Shown: in pieces, positions 1 to 8,179 of the stretch
How positions within the stretch are numbered: the stretch's first letter is position 1
How the letters are laid out: the number at the start of each line of letters is the position of its first letter
Assembly: GCA_035354275.1 (NCBI GenBank)
Contig: DAOQAU010000008.1
Coordinates: 1 to 42,383, forward strand
Length of the DNA: 42,383 nucleotides
Source of the DNA: DAOQAU01 sp035354275
GTDB lineage: Bacteria; Cyanobacteriota; Vampirovibrionia; Gastranaerophilales; Gastranaerophilaceae
Direction of reading: 5' to 3'
Made by a program: the position numbers and the translations under genes
The notes under the pieces: generated by a model
What the model was told of the DNA's origin: nothing
Seen by the model: the letters and a program-made list of their open reading frames with translations, nothing else
Database searches by the model: none

Positions 1-173
1 GTTTTTGTTTCTTTTATGTTTTGCTGCTCGACCATATCAGGCACGGTAAGATTTAAGCCCTGCTGGTCTAATAGCGGGGCTATAACCATCATTATGATTA
101 AAAGCACCAAAAATATGTCCGTAAGCGGTGTTATGTTTATTTCATTAAAACTATCTCTGTGTCTTGTTGCCAT
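1..173 (-). CDS. exbD: ExbD/TolR biopolymer transport protein, copy 1 (partial)
   Basis: The first 57 codons are present and the gene runs off the window edge. It encodes a short cytoplasmic head, then INITPLTDIFLVLLIIMMV, the single transmembrane helix of ExbD/TolR with the conserved proton-carrying Asp in PLTD. Family members work with ExbB in the inner membrane to convert proton motive force into TonB movement. The ATG at 173 has AAAAGGA just upstream, overlapping the stop of the previous exbD, so the two are translationally close. It is the last visible gene of the tonB-exbB-exbD-exbD set. The head and periplasmic part differ from copy 2, so this is a paralogue and not a recent duplicate. 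Confidence 0.9.
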   Translation of the reverse strand, partial: MATRHRDSFNEINITPLTDIFLVLLIIMMVIAPLLDQQGLNLTVPDMVEQQNIKETK

Positions 174-188
174 TTTATTTTATCCTTT

Positions 189-698
189 TTAATCTTCCCA
201 ATTCTGTGTATCATTTACCTGTTCAGGCTGTTTTTCAATAGGTTTAATTCTTTTATTATTTCCATCGGAAAGAGTTTTTTGGTCTTTTTTGCTTAAAGGC
301 TCGCCGGCAAGAACCAACTTTGTAAATTCTGCTTCTTTTGCGGCATTCATAATTTTCATTATTTCAGAGCTTTTGGTTTTTTCGTCTGCTTTTACGACAA
401 CCTCTTTCTTTTCAAGCGAATCTTTTATTGCAAGAAGCTCGTTTGTGAGATTATCGGCGCTTATTTGCTTGCCGTTAATATACATAACCCCTTCTTTTGT
501 AACCGCAACAGTTGCATCTTTTTGTTCAACAGAAACTCCGCTGTTAATTTCTGGAATATTTATCGAATTATCCATGGATTGGAATGTCGGTGCGACAACC
601 ATCATGATAATTAAAAGCACGAGAAATATATCCGTAAGCGGAGTTATATTTATTTCTGTAAACAGTGCATCTTTGCCTTTTGTTGTCTTGATTGCCAT
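189..698 (-). CDS. exbD: ExbD/TolR biopolymer transport protein, copy 2
   Basis: This 169-aa protein has an N-terminal head (MAIKTTKGKDALFTE), the same ITPLTDIF membrane helix as copy 1, and a periplasmic ExbD domain with a Gly-rich VxKEGVxYINGKQI strand. The start at 698 is chosen over the upstream in-frame start at 791. AAAGGA (709-714) sits 10 nt before it, and the extra upstream codons read through GTGAAGG heptad repeats. It probably forms the proton channel complex with the ExbB encoded just upstream. The C-terminal tail beyond the domain (about residues 135-169) is charged and looks disordered. Confidence 0.92.
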   Translation of the reverse strand: MAIKTTKGKDALFTEINITPLTDIFLVLLIIMMVVAPTFQSMDNSINIPEINSGVSVEQKDATVAVTKEGVMYINGKQISADNLTNELLAIKDSLEKKEVVVKADEKTKSSEIMKIMNAAKEAEFTKLVLAGEPLSKKDQKTLSDGNNKRIKPIEKQPEQVNDTQNWED

Positions 699-740
699 TG
701 GTTTTGTGTCCTTTGTTTTATTTATCAGCTTTATGATTTG

Positions 741-805
741 GTGAAGGGTGAAGCGTGAGGGGTGAAGGGATTTTTTCTCTTCACACTTCACTCATCACTC
801 TTCAC
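741..805. repeat. Inverted pair of degenerate GTGAAGG heptad arrays
   Basis: Between exbB and exbD, GTGAAGG-type heptads (741-768) are followed by their reverse complement, TTCACNC-type heptads (779-805). The two arms can fold into a hairpin. The array is degenerate, with units such as GTGAAGG, GTGAAGC and GTGAGGG. It belongs to a wider habit of 7-8 bp tandem units in the intergenic DNA of this window. Confidence 0.6.
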
Positions 806-1453
806 TTATAAAGCTATATTTGACGCTGATTGAACTTTAACTTCTTCCTCAGAATCGACGAAACTCAAGAAAAGAAGTTTGATTAACTGAAAATCATCTT
901 CAAATCTTTTTACTATTGATTGGAAAGAGTTATAGAAAATAACCGCAATAATCGCAACACCTAAACCGAAGGCAGTAGCGATAAGGGCTGAGCCTATACC
1001 CATTGCAACAGCGGCTGACTGATTACCTTGAGTTGCAAGGTCTTGGAAGGTATAAAGAATTCTGACAACAGTACCGAACAAGCCTAAAAACGGAGCCACA
1101 CCGCCGATTGTACCCAAAATGGTAAGGTGGTGTTCAAGTTTTCTTGTAGCAAGACTTGCTGCTATATCAAAAGAACGAGAAAATCCTTTTCTTTGCTCGG
1201 AAAAAATTCTCACCGCCTCTTCGCTCACTTCTCCGATAACCCCGCCTAATTGAACGCTCAGGGTCTGTGCGCTGTCAAGGTTATTTCTTGCCAATTCTTT
1301 TTGTAACTTCGGAATGAACTGCACAACGTCTCTTTTGTTTTTGTTGTAAAAAGAGTATCTGTTGAGTGCCACAGCAACGACTAAAATCGAGCATACTAAA
1401 ATCGGTAACAGTACGGGCCAGTCCATTTTGATTGAATGTAGTAATAATTCCAT
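806..1453 (-). CDS. exbB: ExbB/TolQ/MotA-family proton channel protein
   Basis: This 215-aa integral membrane protein has an N-terminal helix (about 11-32), a cytoplasmic loop, and two further helices (about 108-136 and 148-175). The second begins with the family signature LGTIGGVAPFLGLFGTV. It forms the pentameric channel that clasps ExbD and drives TonB. AGAGGA lies just before the ATG. It is between tonB (upstream) and two exbD genes (downstream), all on the minus strand, so the set is probably co-transcribed. The length is typical of ExbB. TolQ is a possible alternative, but no tolA, tolB or pal is visible. Confidence 0.92.
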   Translation of the reverse strand: MELLLHSIKMDWPVLLPILVCSILVVAVALNRYSFYNKNKRDVVQFIPKLQKELARNNLDSAQTLSVQLGGVIGEVSEEAVRIFSEQRKGFSRSFDIAASLATRKLEHHLTILGTIGGVAPFLGLFGTVVRILYTFQDLATQGNQSAAVAMGIGSALIATAFGLGVAIIAVIFYNSFQSIVKRFEDDFQLIKLLFLSFVDSEEEVKVQSASNIAL

Positions 1454-1492
1454 AGTTTTATCCTCTTTTTTATGTAATAACTTATTTTCTGA

Positions 1493-2641
1493 TTAATAAT
1501 TTGTCGCCCCAAAAACATTATAGTCAAATGTGAATTGAATGTCTATGCTGCTTCCTTTATAATCCGGCGGAAGCGGCTTGAAAGGTGCCGTAAGTTCAAC
1601 CGCACTGAGTGCAGCCTTATCGGCACTTGGAACCCCTGAAGATTTGAATACTTTTATTGAAAGAAGTCTTCCGTCACGGGCAATTTTAAACAAAAGAATT
1701 ACACGCTTGCTTTCGTTGCCTTTTGGCGGATCCCAATTCATTTTAATTCTTCTTTGAAGCTCCCTCATATAAGGTCCAAAATCAGGTTCTCTGATTGCAT
1801 CTATGCCTGGTGCTCCACCGCCACCTCCGGGATTACCGTAATTCCCGTAACCGGATGAACCTTTAGACATTTTTGAACCGCTTGAGCCGGCACTTGAACC
1901 GCTGCCGCCTGAAGGTGACAAAGAAGGCACGGGTGCATAGCTTCTTCCGCTTCCGCTAGAGCCTGTTTTTGCGCTTCCGCTTCCGCCTATTGGTCCTGTG
2001 GAATATGTTTTTCCTGTACTTGAGCTTGATGCTTTAGGTATAGGCACTGCAAATTCAGGATTTGGCTTAACCGAAGGCCTTGGCACAGAAGGAGGTTTTA
2101 TTGAAGGTCTTGCCGATGGCGGCTGAGGTCTTGCTTGAGGTTGTTTTTGGGTTAACTGTTCAAAAACATTTTTCTTTTGAGGCACTTTTTGTGCCTGAGG
2201 CTTTTTAACAGAAGGTTTTTTTGCACTTTGACTAGATCTTGACTGCTGTTGTACTGCTTTTTTTGTGGGGGAAGGCGAAGGCATGGAAACCTTTTTTTTA
2301 GGATCTCTTTTACCGCCTGTTCTTGAATTTCTATCTGCGCGATAAGGAGTTTTTTTATTTAAAGGCATTTGTTCTTTGTCAACGAGCACAAATTCTATAT
2401 CGTTCATTTTTGGTTTTGGTTTTTCAAATATAGAAAGCGTTATACCCATAAGCGTCAAAATTAAAATTATAAGCCAAACAAGCCCCACCACCGCAGGGTG
2501 CAAAACAGTTGACAATACAAGAGATTTTTTAAAAGAAATACCCTCCTGCGAGTGTTTTAGCACCGAAGGAATGGTATAACTTTCTTTTTCTTTTATATCG
2601 TCATCATCTATTAAACTGTTAATGTTTCCCAAAATTGCCAT
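1493..2641 (-). CDS. tonB: TonB-family energy transducer
   Basis: This 382-aa protein starts with a roughly 45-residue cytoplasmic tail, longer than in classical TonB, and has one membrane helix at about 48-72. A long periplasmic linker follows, rich in Lys/Pro/Gln and then Ser/Gly. The C-terminal TonB domain (about 285-378) contains YMRELQRRIKMNWDPP and a GRLLSIKVFKSSG strand. TonB couples ExbBD to outer-membrane receptors for iron complexes, cobalamin or glycans; no receptor gene is in the window. The start has AGGAACAATTA before the ATG. The low-complexity Ser/Gly linker could vary between strains. Confidence 0.9.
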   Translation of the reverse strand: MAILGNINSLIDDDDIKEKESYTIPSVLKHSQEGISFKKSLVLSTVLHPAVVGLVWLIILILTLMGITLSIFEKPKPKMNDIEFVLVDKEQMPLNKKTPYRADRNSRTGGKRDPKKKVSMPSPSPTKKAVQQQSRSSQSAKKPSVKKPQAQKVPQKKNVFEQLTQKQPQARPQPPSARPSIKPPSVPRPSVKPNPEFAVPIPKASSSSTGKTYSTGPIGGSGSAKTGSSGSGRSYAPVPSLSPSGGSGSSAGSSGSKMSKGSSGYGNYGNPGGGGGAPGIDAIREPDFGPYMRELQRRIKMNWDPPKGNESKRVILLFKIARDGRLLSIKVFKSSGVPSADKAALSAVELTAPFKPLPPDYKGSSIDIQFTFDYNVFGATNY

Positions 2642-2681
2642 TAATTGTTCCTGTTTGCTTTGTGCTTATATTTTAATATTT

Positions 2682-2780
2682 AAGTGAATAGTAAATAGTA
2701 AATAGTAAATGGATTTTTCTGTTTTTTTTCAAATTTTACTTTTAATTTCTATTCACTATTTCCTATTAACTATTTACTAC
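2682..2780. repeat. Inverted pair of (TATTTAC)-type heptad arrays upstream of tonB
   Basis: GTAAATA units at 2682-2711 are followed after about 38 bp by reverse-complement units (ATTCACTATTTCC...) at 2749-2780. Together they could form a long AT-rich hairpin. The first array points toward tonB, but unlike similar arrays elsewhere in the window I see no good TATAAT at the right distance. Confidence 0.6.
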
Positions 2781-2818
2781 TTTATAAAGAATATGAACAA
2801 AGATTATTAGCCGATTTA

Positions 2819-3568
2819 CTAATAATCGTAGTTATATCCTGAAGGGTTAACTGTAATAGGTTGGTCAATCATAAGCTGAACTGTTGCATTTGAAGGGATT
2901 ATAACATCCTGACCTTTGTCATATATTGATTTTGCAAGTCCTGCACCTGCACCGACACCTGTCATAATTGCCGTTCCTTTGCCTACGGCACCACCTGCAA
3001 TAGCTGATGCTACAAGTCCTGTAAGTGCACCTGCGGCAGAACCTACAGCCATATCTTTTGCATATTCTTTAGCTGTATCCATTTTTGTTCCGCCTTTTAA
3101 AAGCCCTGTTCCGTCATCTGTTTTTATCATTGCAGATATAGGAATTCTAGCCCCGTAAGGTGTTGTTACTTCGGTAAACCTGAGCCTCAAAGATCCGTTT
3201 ATTGTTCCGTGTTTTGCTTTTGTAACTTGAGTTACGGTACCCATAACAGTACTTCCTGCAGGTGCGATTAATGTTGAATTATAATAAAAATCAGAACCCA
3301 AAGTTACACTCACCGGTTGCCCAAGAGTTAAAAACTCAGAGCTTATCGGAGTTGAAACAACAGCCGACATTGTAATTCCGGGCGGAACCGTTACAACTCT
3401 GCCCTTTAGCGGCTGATTTCCTGTTTGCCTTACCTCACTTGGATAATAGTTTTGTTGATACTGAGGTTGAGGAAAATTTGGCTGATATTGATAGTTACTT
3501 GCCGCAAAAGACAAGTTTGCGCCTGCCATTGAAGCCAACAAAATTAAGCTAAAAGTTTTTTTGTTCAT
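2819..3568 (-). CDS. Secreted protein with glycine-zipper segment (TrbI-like core), unknown function
   Basis: This 249-aa protein has a clear signal peptide (MNKKTFSLILLASMAGANLSFA) and a Gln/Tyr/Pro-rich stretch. Its core, about residues 60-160, contains GRVVTVPPGITMSAVVSTPIS and APAGSTVMGTVTQV, resembling beta-rich domains that set up periplasmic channels or coats (TrbI/VirB10-like in pattern). An Ala/Gly zipper at about 170-215 may insert in or line a membrane. The C-terminus reads VIIPSNATVQLMIDQPITV. Strong AAGGAGG precedes the ATG. The next gene has the same core architecture, so the two are probably paralogues. No partner genes reveal a role. Confidence 0.75.
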   Translation of the reverse strand: MNKKTFSLILLASMAGANLSFAASNYQYQPNFPQPQYQQNYYPSEVRQTGNQPLKGRVVTVPPGITMSAVVSTPISSEFLTLGQPVSVTLGSDFYYNSTLIAPAGSTVMGTVTQVTKAKHGTINGSLRLRFTEVTTPYGARIPISAMIKTDDGTGLLKGGTKMDTAKEYAKDMAVGSAAGALTGLVASAIAGGAVGKGTAIMTGVGAGAGLAKSIYDKGQDVIIPSNATVQLMIDQPITVNPSGYNYDY

Positions 3569-3637
3569 ACTAGTGTCCTCCTTTTAAAATTTCTTGTGTC
3601 TATATACTAATAATTATTATTCTAAAACCCGTTTTTG

Positions 3638-4207
3638 TCAATTTGTAACACCTTGTGTAATAAAAACAGGGGCTGCAAGCACGATTATAAGATCGGCACC
3701 TGAAGCTACAACGGTATGCTCACCCATTTGCCTTGTGGCACCGGGCACATACTGAAGTGTGCCGTGAGAAAATCCCTGTTGGAAATGGGGTTTTTTATCG
3801 TAAGTCGCAGGATTCGTAAGCTCTCCTCCTATCAAATTCCCTTTGGGAGTATATATATATGCTCTTATGGGTGTTTCATATCCTTGCGGAGTTTTAAATT
3901 TTATAACCTTAATAACCATGGATCCGTTTGTCCCCACCACCGGCTCATTTATTTTCTCAACATACCCGAAAAATTCAGTATTTTGTGGGATTACATTTGT
4001 ATCATACAAATACAAATCGGACACTGCAATAAATTTAACCTTCGTTCCTTCATCGCAGTATTGTGTTGAAATCTCCTGTGTGCTTATTACAGGGATAAAT
4101 GTTCCTTTAGGAATTTCAGCACCCTCATAGCCTCTAAGCTGGATTTCGCACAGACAAGGCAGAGCAAAAGAAATCATTAAAAATAAAAGTAAAAATAACC
4201 TTTTCAT
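3638..4207 (-). CDS. Secreted protein paralogous to the upstream TrbI-like protein, unknown function
   Basis: This 189-aa protein has a signal peptide (MKRLFLLLFLMISFALPCLC) that could be a lipoprotein-type or ordinary signal. The core, IPKGTFIPVISTQEISTQ followed by VIPQNTEFFGYVEKI and IKVIKFKTPQGYETPIRAYIYT, parallels the 249-aa neighbour domain for domain but lacks its glycine zipper. No Shine-Dalgarno is seen at the ATG. Instead a perfect TATAAT (4216-4221 on the other strand) lies 8 nt upstream, so the mRNA may be leaderless. Confidence 0.75.
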   Translation of the reverse strand: MKRLFLLLFLMISFALPCLCEIQLRGYEGAEIPKGTFIPVISTQEISTQYCDEGTKVKFIAVSDLYLYDTNVIPQNTEFFGYVEKINEPVVGTNGSMVIKVIKFKTPQGYETPIRAYIYTPKGNLIGGELTNPATYDKKPHFQQGFSHGTLQYVPGATRQMGEHTVVASGADLIIVLAAPVFITQGVTN

Positions 4208-4215
4208 GATTAATA

Positions 4216-4246
4216 ATTATAACAAGTAAATAGTAAATGGTAAATA
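4216..4246 (-). promoter_or_regulatory. Heptad-array promoter of the 189-aa secreted protein
   Basis: Read on the minus strand, three perfect heptads (TATTTAC CATTTAC TATTTAC; plus-strand 4226-4246) precede TGTTATAAT, a TATAAT with an extended -10 TGn. TTTACC inside the array (4239-4244) lies exactly 17 bp from the TATAAT (4216-4221). The ATG follows 8 nt later. The -35 match is 4 of 6 and the role is inferred. Confidence 0.55.
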
Positions 4247-4375
4247 GAAGTGACTAAAAAATTTAGCAGCTCGACAGCTCAACAGTTCAGAGACTTGACA
4301 ATACAAAATTTATAAACTTATCGACTATTCGACTTTTTAACTAAAAAATCTTTCAGCCCCTCACCTATTCAGCCT

Positions 4376-5329
4376 TTAATACAGTTCAATGTCTTTAATA
4401 TATCTGGGCCTGGCTTTGACTTCTCTGTAAACCTGCCCCAAATATTCGCCTATAATTCCCAGACAAAAGACCTGAATACCTCCAAAGAAAGTCAGGAAAA
4501 CAACCTGAGTTGCCCAACCGTTTGGAGTCGAGTGCAGAACTATTTTTTCATACAGTACCTGAAGTCCCAGTCCGAAGCTGAAAAGTGCCATAAAAAACCC
4601 TAAAACAGCAATAATTCTAAGAGGAATTATACTGAATGAAGTTATACCGTTTAGTGCAAGTCCCAAAAGGCTTATAAAGTTAAACTTTGATTTACCTAAC
4701 ATTCTGGGTTTCACATCAAAATTTACATAAGCGGTTTTTAAGCCTATTTCGTGGAAAAATCCTCTCAAGAAAAGCTGTTTTTCGGTATATCTTGCGAGAA
4801 TATCAAGCGCGCGTTTGCTTACAAGCCTGTAATCAGAGTGATTAACAGGGATTTTTGCACCCAAAAGATTCATTAATTTGTAAAAAAACAATGCCGTATA
4901 TTTTTTATAAAAAGAATCGGTGTCGCGGCGATTTCTTATACCGGAAACTATATCGTAGCCTTGCGAGTATTTATCAACGAATTTTTCTATCGCCCACTGG
5001 TCTTGCTGAAGGTCGGCATCTATCGAAACAACACAATCACAACCCAACTCTCTTGCCCCTAAAAGCCCTGCCATAAGTGCTTTTTGGTTACCGTAATTTT
5101 TTACAAACCTTACCCCTTTTACAAGCTGATTTTTTCTGTGTAATTCTTCTATAATCTCCCAAGTTCTGTCTTTTGAGCCATCATCTATAAGATAAACATA
5201 GCTGTCTTCAAGAATTTTACCTTTTTCGATAAGGGCATTAATCACCTCAAAAAGACTGCTCACAGTGCTTTCTACTAAAAGTTCTTCGTTAAAACAAGGT
5301 ACGATAATTGCTAAGGTCGGTTTGCGCAT
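4376..5329 (-). CDS. Membrane-anchored glycosyltransferase family 2 (GtrB/ArnC/DPM1-like)
   Basis: This 317-aa protein has an N-terminal GT-A domain (about 5-170) with the nucleotide-binding LIDDGSKDRT and the metal-binding DADLQQD. Two C-terminal membrane helices follow (about 230-262 and 272-300), ending in GEYLGQVYREVKARPRY. Relatives transfer a sugar from a nucleotide donor to undecaprenyl phosphate for lipopolysaccharide, O-antigen or cell-wall decoration. TAGGA lies upstream of the ATG. It diverges from the ChbG-type deacetylase at 5401, with which it may share a glycolipid pathway. Confidence 0.88.
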   Translation of the reverse strand: MRKPTLAIIVPCFNEELLVESTVSSLFEVINALIEKGKILEDSYVYLIDDGSKDRTWEIIEELHRKNQLVKGVRFVKNYGNQKALMAGLLGARELGCDCVVSIDADLQQDQWAIEKFVDKYSQGYDIVSGIRNRRDTDSFYKKYTALFFYKLMNLLGAKIPVNHSDYRLVSKRALDILARYTEKQLFLRGFFHEIGLKTAYVNFDVKPRMLGKSKFNFISLLGLALNGITSFSIIPLRIIAVLGFFMALFSFGLGLQVLYEKIVLHSTPNGWATQVVFLTFFGGIQVFCLGIIGEYLGQVYREVKARPRYIKDIELY

Positions 5330-5348
5330 CTTAAAAATTCCTATTATG

Positions 5349-5369
5349 TTATAATATTCATATTATAAT
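5349..5369. promoter_or_regulatory. Divergent overlapping -10 region of the glycosyltransferase and deacetylase genes
   Basis: TTATAATAT-TC-ATATTATAA (5349-5368) is a perfect 9-bp palindrome in the 71-bp gap between the divergent genes. It offers TATAAT on the plus strand (5364-5369) and on the minus strand (opposite 5362-5367), so two polymerases would compete. No clear -35 was found, so this is a suggestion only. Confidence 0.4.
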
Positions 5370-5400
5370 ATTTCTGGGTTCAGAGCAAGGGGTTTTTATT

Positions 5401-6252
5401 TTGAGTAACAAAAAATTTATACTTAACGCAGACGATTTCGGGATGTCAAACGCTTTTAACAGAGCCGTTTTGGATGGTTATAACCACGGATTTCTTACAA
5501 GCGCAAGTATCTGCGCAAACGGTGAGGCATTTGATGCCGCGGTAAACGAAATTATTCCCGAATGCCCAAATTTAGGAATAGGGGTTCATCTTAACATAAT
5601 CGAAGGCTATTCCCTGAGTAATTTTACAAAAATGAATATGCTCTGCGACCTGAACAGTAAATTTGTCAAAAGCTACGGACAAATGATTTATCTTTCAGGC
5701 AATAAAGATTTTATGGCGCAGGTTGAAACTGAATTTCGCCTGCAAATTGAAAGGGTTTTAAATTATACAAAAATTGACCATTTGGACTCTCATGTCCATG
5801 TTCATGCAATTCCTAAAATATTTGAACTGACCTGCAGACTTGCCAAAGAATACGAAATTAATCAGGTAAGAACTCAATTTGAAAAATTTTATACGGTACC
5901 CGATATAAAATTTCACCTAAATTTAAAATACCCGCCAAATCTTTTAAAAATAATGCTTTTAAACTATTTTACCCTAATAAACAGACAAAAAATAAAGGAA
6001 TATGGGCTTCAAACTAACGACTATTTAATAGGAGTGGGCTACACAGGGATGATGAATGACAAAACCCTTTACTGCGGACTTGAAACGATAAACCAAGATT
6101 GTACCGTCGAAGCCTTAATCCACCCTTGCAATCACATAAACTCTAAAAAAGCAAAATCTCAACACCAGATTGAATTTAACATAACTCAAAATATGGATTT
6201 AAAAGACAAAATTCAACGTTTAGACTTTGAAATAACCAACTACAAGAGTTGA
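5401..6252 (+). CDS. ChbG/YdjC-family carbohydrate deacetylase
   Basis: This 283-aa protein has family metal and catalytic residues: NADDFG (D11, D12), GVHLN (H63) and the HLDSHVHVH run (H127, H131). YdjC-family enzymes remove acetyl groups from amino sugars such as chito-oligosaccharides or hopanoid and glycolipid sugars (HpnK). The start codon is TTG, preceded by CAAGGGG with 8-nt spacing; no ATG is available near it. With the divergent lipid-linked glycosyltransferase it suggests N-acetylhexosamine-lipid processing, but the substrate is not shown by the sequence. Confidence 0.85.
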   Translation: MSNKKFILNADDFGMSNAFNRAVLDGYNHGFLTSASICANGEAFDAAVNEIIPECPNLGIGVHLNIIEGYSLSNFTKMNMLCDLNSKFVKSYGQMIYLSGNKDFMAQVETEFRLQIERVLNYTKIDHLDSHVHVHAIPKIFELTCRLAKEYEINQVRTQFEKFYTVPDIKFHLNLKYPPNLLKIMLLNYFTLINRQKIKEYGLQTNDYLIGVGYTGMMNDKTLYCGLETINQDCTVEALIHPCNHINSKKAKSQHQIEFNITQNMDLKDKIQRLDFEITNYKS

Positions 6253-6272
6253 ATAGGTTAATAGGTGAATAG

Positions 6273-8060
6273 GTGAAAGGTTTTACTGTTACTATTTTAA
6301 TTTTTTCTTTTCTTGTGTTTTTGGCTTACCAGTTTCAAAAAACAGCCGAATTTGATGTGCTTGAAATTACCTCTCCGATTGAATTTACAGTTGATTTAAA
6401 CAACAACGGGATAAAAGATGATGACGAAGAAATTTTTCTCGAGGACATAAAAAGTTTTTCGACAAAACCGAGCCAAAGCCAAACAGAGCTGGCAAAAAAA
6501 ATAGGGATTTCACAAGAAGATGCTTTAGGTTTGGGATTTTTGGCACAAAATTTTGCAAAAGAAAATTTAAGCAAAAAAGTTAAATTTACAGGAAAAGAAG
6601 ATAAAAAAATCCTCATTGACAATAAAGTTTATGAAAAAATGCTTCTAGAACAAGGCTTTGCCACCTCCAAAAGCTATGCAAACAAAGACAAAATCCAACA
6701 AAACATCTTAAAAGCAAAGAAATTAAACCTGAGAATTTTTAATAATAAAAGTTTAAAATATCACAAATTAAACTGCAAATACGGACTTCTGGCTCATAAT
6801 TCGCAGATTTTGCCTCTTAATCAAATTCCCAAAGACGCAAAAGCCTGTCAATTTTGCTCGGGCAAACAAAAAGAGAAAAATAAATCAAAAAAAATTATAA
6901 CAATATATGAAGAAAAAATTCCTTATGCACCAAAAGCAGCGGGTATTTTTAACGGCAGGGGAATTGAAATTTATCTGCCCGATTTAACCTCAGTTCTAAA
7001 ACCTTCAAACAAGTGTAATACGGATTTTTGCAGAGCACTTCTGAGAGAAATTAACTGTGCGCAATCGTCGATATATTTTGCAATTTATGGCTACACAAAA
7101 ACTCCCGCAATTCAAAGTGCGCTAGAAAACGCGCAAAAAAGAGGGGTAAAGGTTCGCTTTGTTTATGATATCGACGGCAAAAACCAAAACCTGTATCCCG
7201 ACACACTTTATCTGACAAGTGTTTTTAAAAACAACAATGCTGATTTTGCCGTAGAAAAAAAATACCAAAACATAATTATGCACAACAAATTTTTTATCTT
7301 TGACAACAAAAAAGTACTGACGGGCTCTGCCAATATAAGCGATACTGATTTATCGGGGTTTAATTCAAACGCTATTATAATCCTCGATTCACAGCAGGCT
7401 GCAAATGTTTACTCACAGGAATTTGAACAAATGTATGGCGGTAAATTTCACAATACCAAACAAAAAATCTGCAACAAAGAAGGACTTCAAGTAGGCGACA
7501 CAGAATTTTCTGTCTATTTTTCTCCGACTGACAGGACAATGAATTCAAAAATAATTCCGCTCATTGACAGTGCCCAAAAATATATTTACATGCCTGTTTT
7601 TCTGATTACTCATCAGGGTTTATGCGACAGTTTAATAAGAGCAAAAAACCGCGGAGTCGATGTTAAAGTCATAATTGATGCCACAAATGCCCACGGGACT
7701 TATTCGGGACACAAACTTTTAAGGCAGGCAGGAATTAAGGTCAAGACAGAAAATTATGCGGGGAAAATTCATTCAAAATCAATAATAATAGATGATTTAT
7801 ACACAATTATAGGCTCTATGAATTTTTCACGAAGCGGCGATAATAAAAACGATGAAAATGTTTTGGTTATAAAAAATCCGGATATTGCAGTGTTTTATAA
7901 AAAGTTTTTTCAATATTTGTGGCTGAGAATTGACGACAAATGGCTTTACAAAAACGCGCGCGCGGAATCGCCCGATTCAATAGGCTCATGCACAGACGGC
8001 GTTGATAACGACTTTGACAAAAAAATCGATATGCAAGACGAAAGCTGCAGGGCTTATTAA
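6273..8060 (+). CDS. Secreted phospholipase D-like protein with acidic Ca-binding-type motifs
   Basis: This 595-aa protein starts with GTG 20 nt after the deacetylase. An N-terminal signal/anchor helix (residues 5-17) is followed by DLNNNGIKDDDEE, an EF-hand/dockerin-like acidic loop. A small Cys module (YHKLNCKYG at 163-171 and ACQFC about 25 residues later) resembles the Zn-binding tails of secreted nucleases. Two PLD catalytic motifs follow: HNKFFIFD (H337) and HSKSIIIDD (H500), each with the downstream GS.N motif. The C-terminus carries CTDGVDNDFDKKIDMQDESC, a thrombospondin-3-like Ca-binding pattern. It may be a PLD-family nuclease or phospholipase at the cell surface. Confidence 0.85.
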   Translation: MKGFTVTILIFSFLVFLAYQFQKTAEFDVLEITSPIEFTVDLNNNGIKDDDEEIFLEDIKSFSTKPSQSQTELAKKIGISQEDALGLGFLAQNFAKENLSKKVKFTGKEDKKILIDNKVYEKMLLEQGFATSKSYANKDKIQQNILKAKKLNLRIFNNKSLKYHKLNCKYGLLAHNSQILPLNQIPKDAKACQFCSGKQKEKNKSKKIITIYEEKIPYAPKAAGIFNGRGIEIYLPDLTSVLKPSNKCNTDFCRALLREINCAQSSIYFAIYGYTKTPAIQSALENAQKRGVKVRFVYDIDGKNQNLYPDTLYLTSVFKNNNADFAVEKKYQNIIMHNKFFIFDNKKVLTGSANISDTDLSGFNSNAIIILDSQQAANVYSQEFEQMYGGKFHNTKQKICNKEGLQVGDTEFSVYFSPTDRTMNSKIIPLIDSAQKYIYMPVFLITHQGLCDSLIRAKNRGVDVKVIIDATNAHGTYSGHKLLRQAGIKVKTENYAGKIHSKSIIIDDLYTIIGSMNFSRSGDNKNDENVLVIKNPDIAVFYKKFFQYLWLRIDDKWLYKNARAESPDSIGSCTDGVDNDFDKKIDMQDESCRAY

Positions 8061-8095
8061 ATAATAATTTTATCATTATTATGTTTTGCGTTGTT

Positions 8096-8141
8096 TTACA
8101 TATAATAACAAGTTGCATATTATATGTAAATGTGTTAAAAT
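8096..8141 (+). promoter_or_regulatory. Promoter with overlapping palindromic operator for the fic gene
   Basis: A perfect 12-bp inverted repeat, TTACATATAATA (8096-8107) and TATTATATGTAA (8118-8129), is separated by 10 bp. It overlaps a promoter made of TTGCAT (8113-8118), a 17-bp spacer and TAAAAT (8136-8141). A repressor bound there would block the polymerase. The Fic protein itself carries a C-terminal winged-helix-like segment, so autoregulation is possible. Confidence 0.55.
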
Positions 8142-8179
8142 AATAATAATTAAAAGTATATTATGAAAGGTCGTTAAAA

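Noticed and set aside
289..744. Plus-strand 151-aa ORF opposite exbD
   Set aside because: It is the antisense shadow of a clear exbD gene.
699..791. N-terminal extension of the second ExbD (start at 791)
   Set aside because: It reads through heptad repeats; AAAGGA before the ATG at 698 and the usual ExbD head length favour 698.
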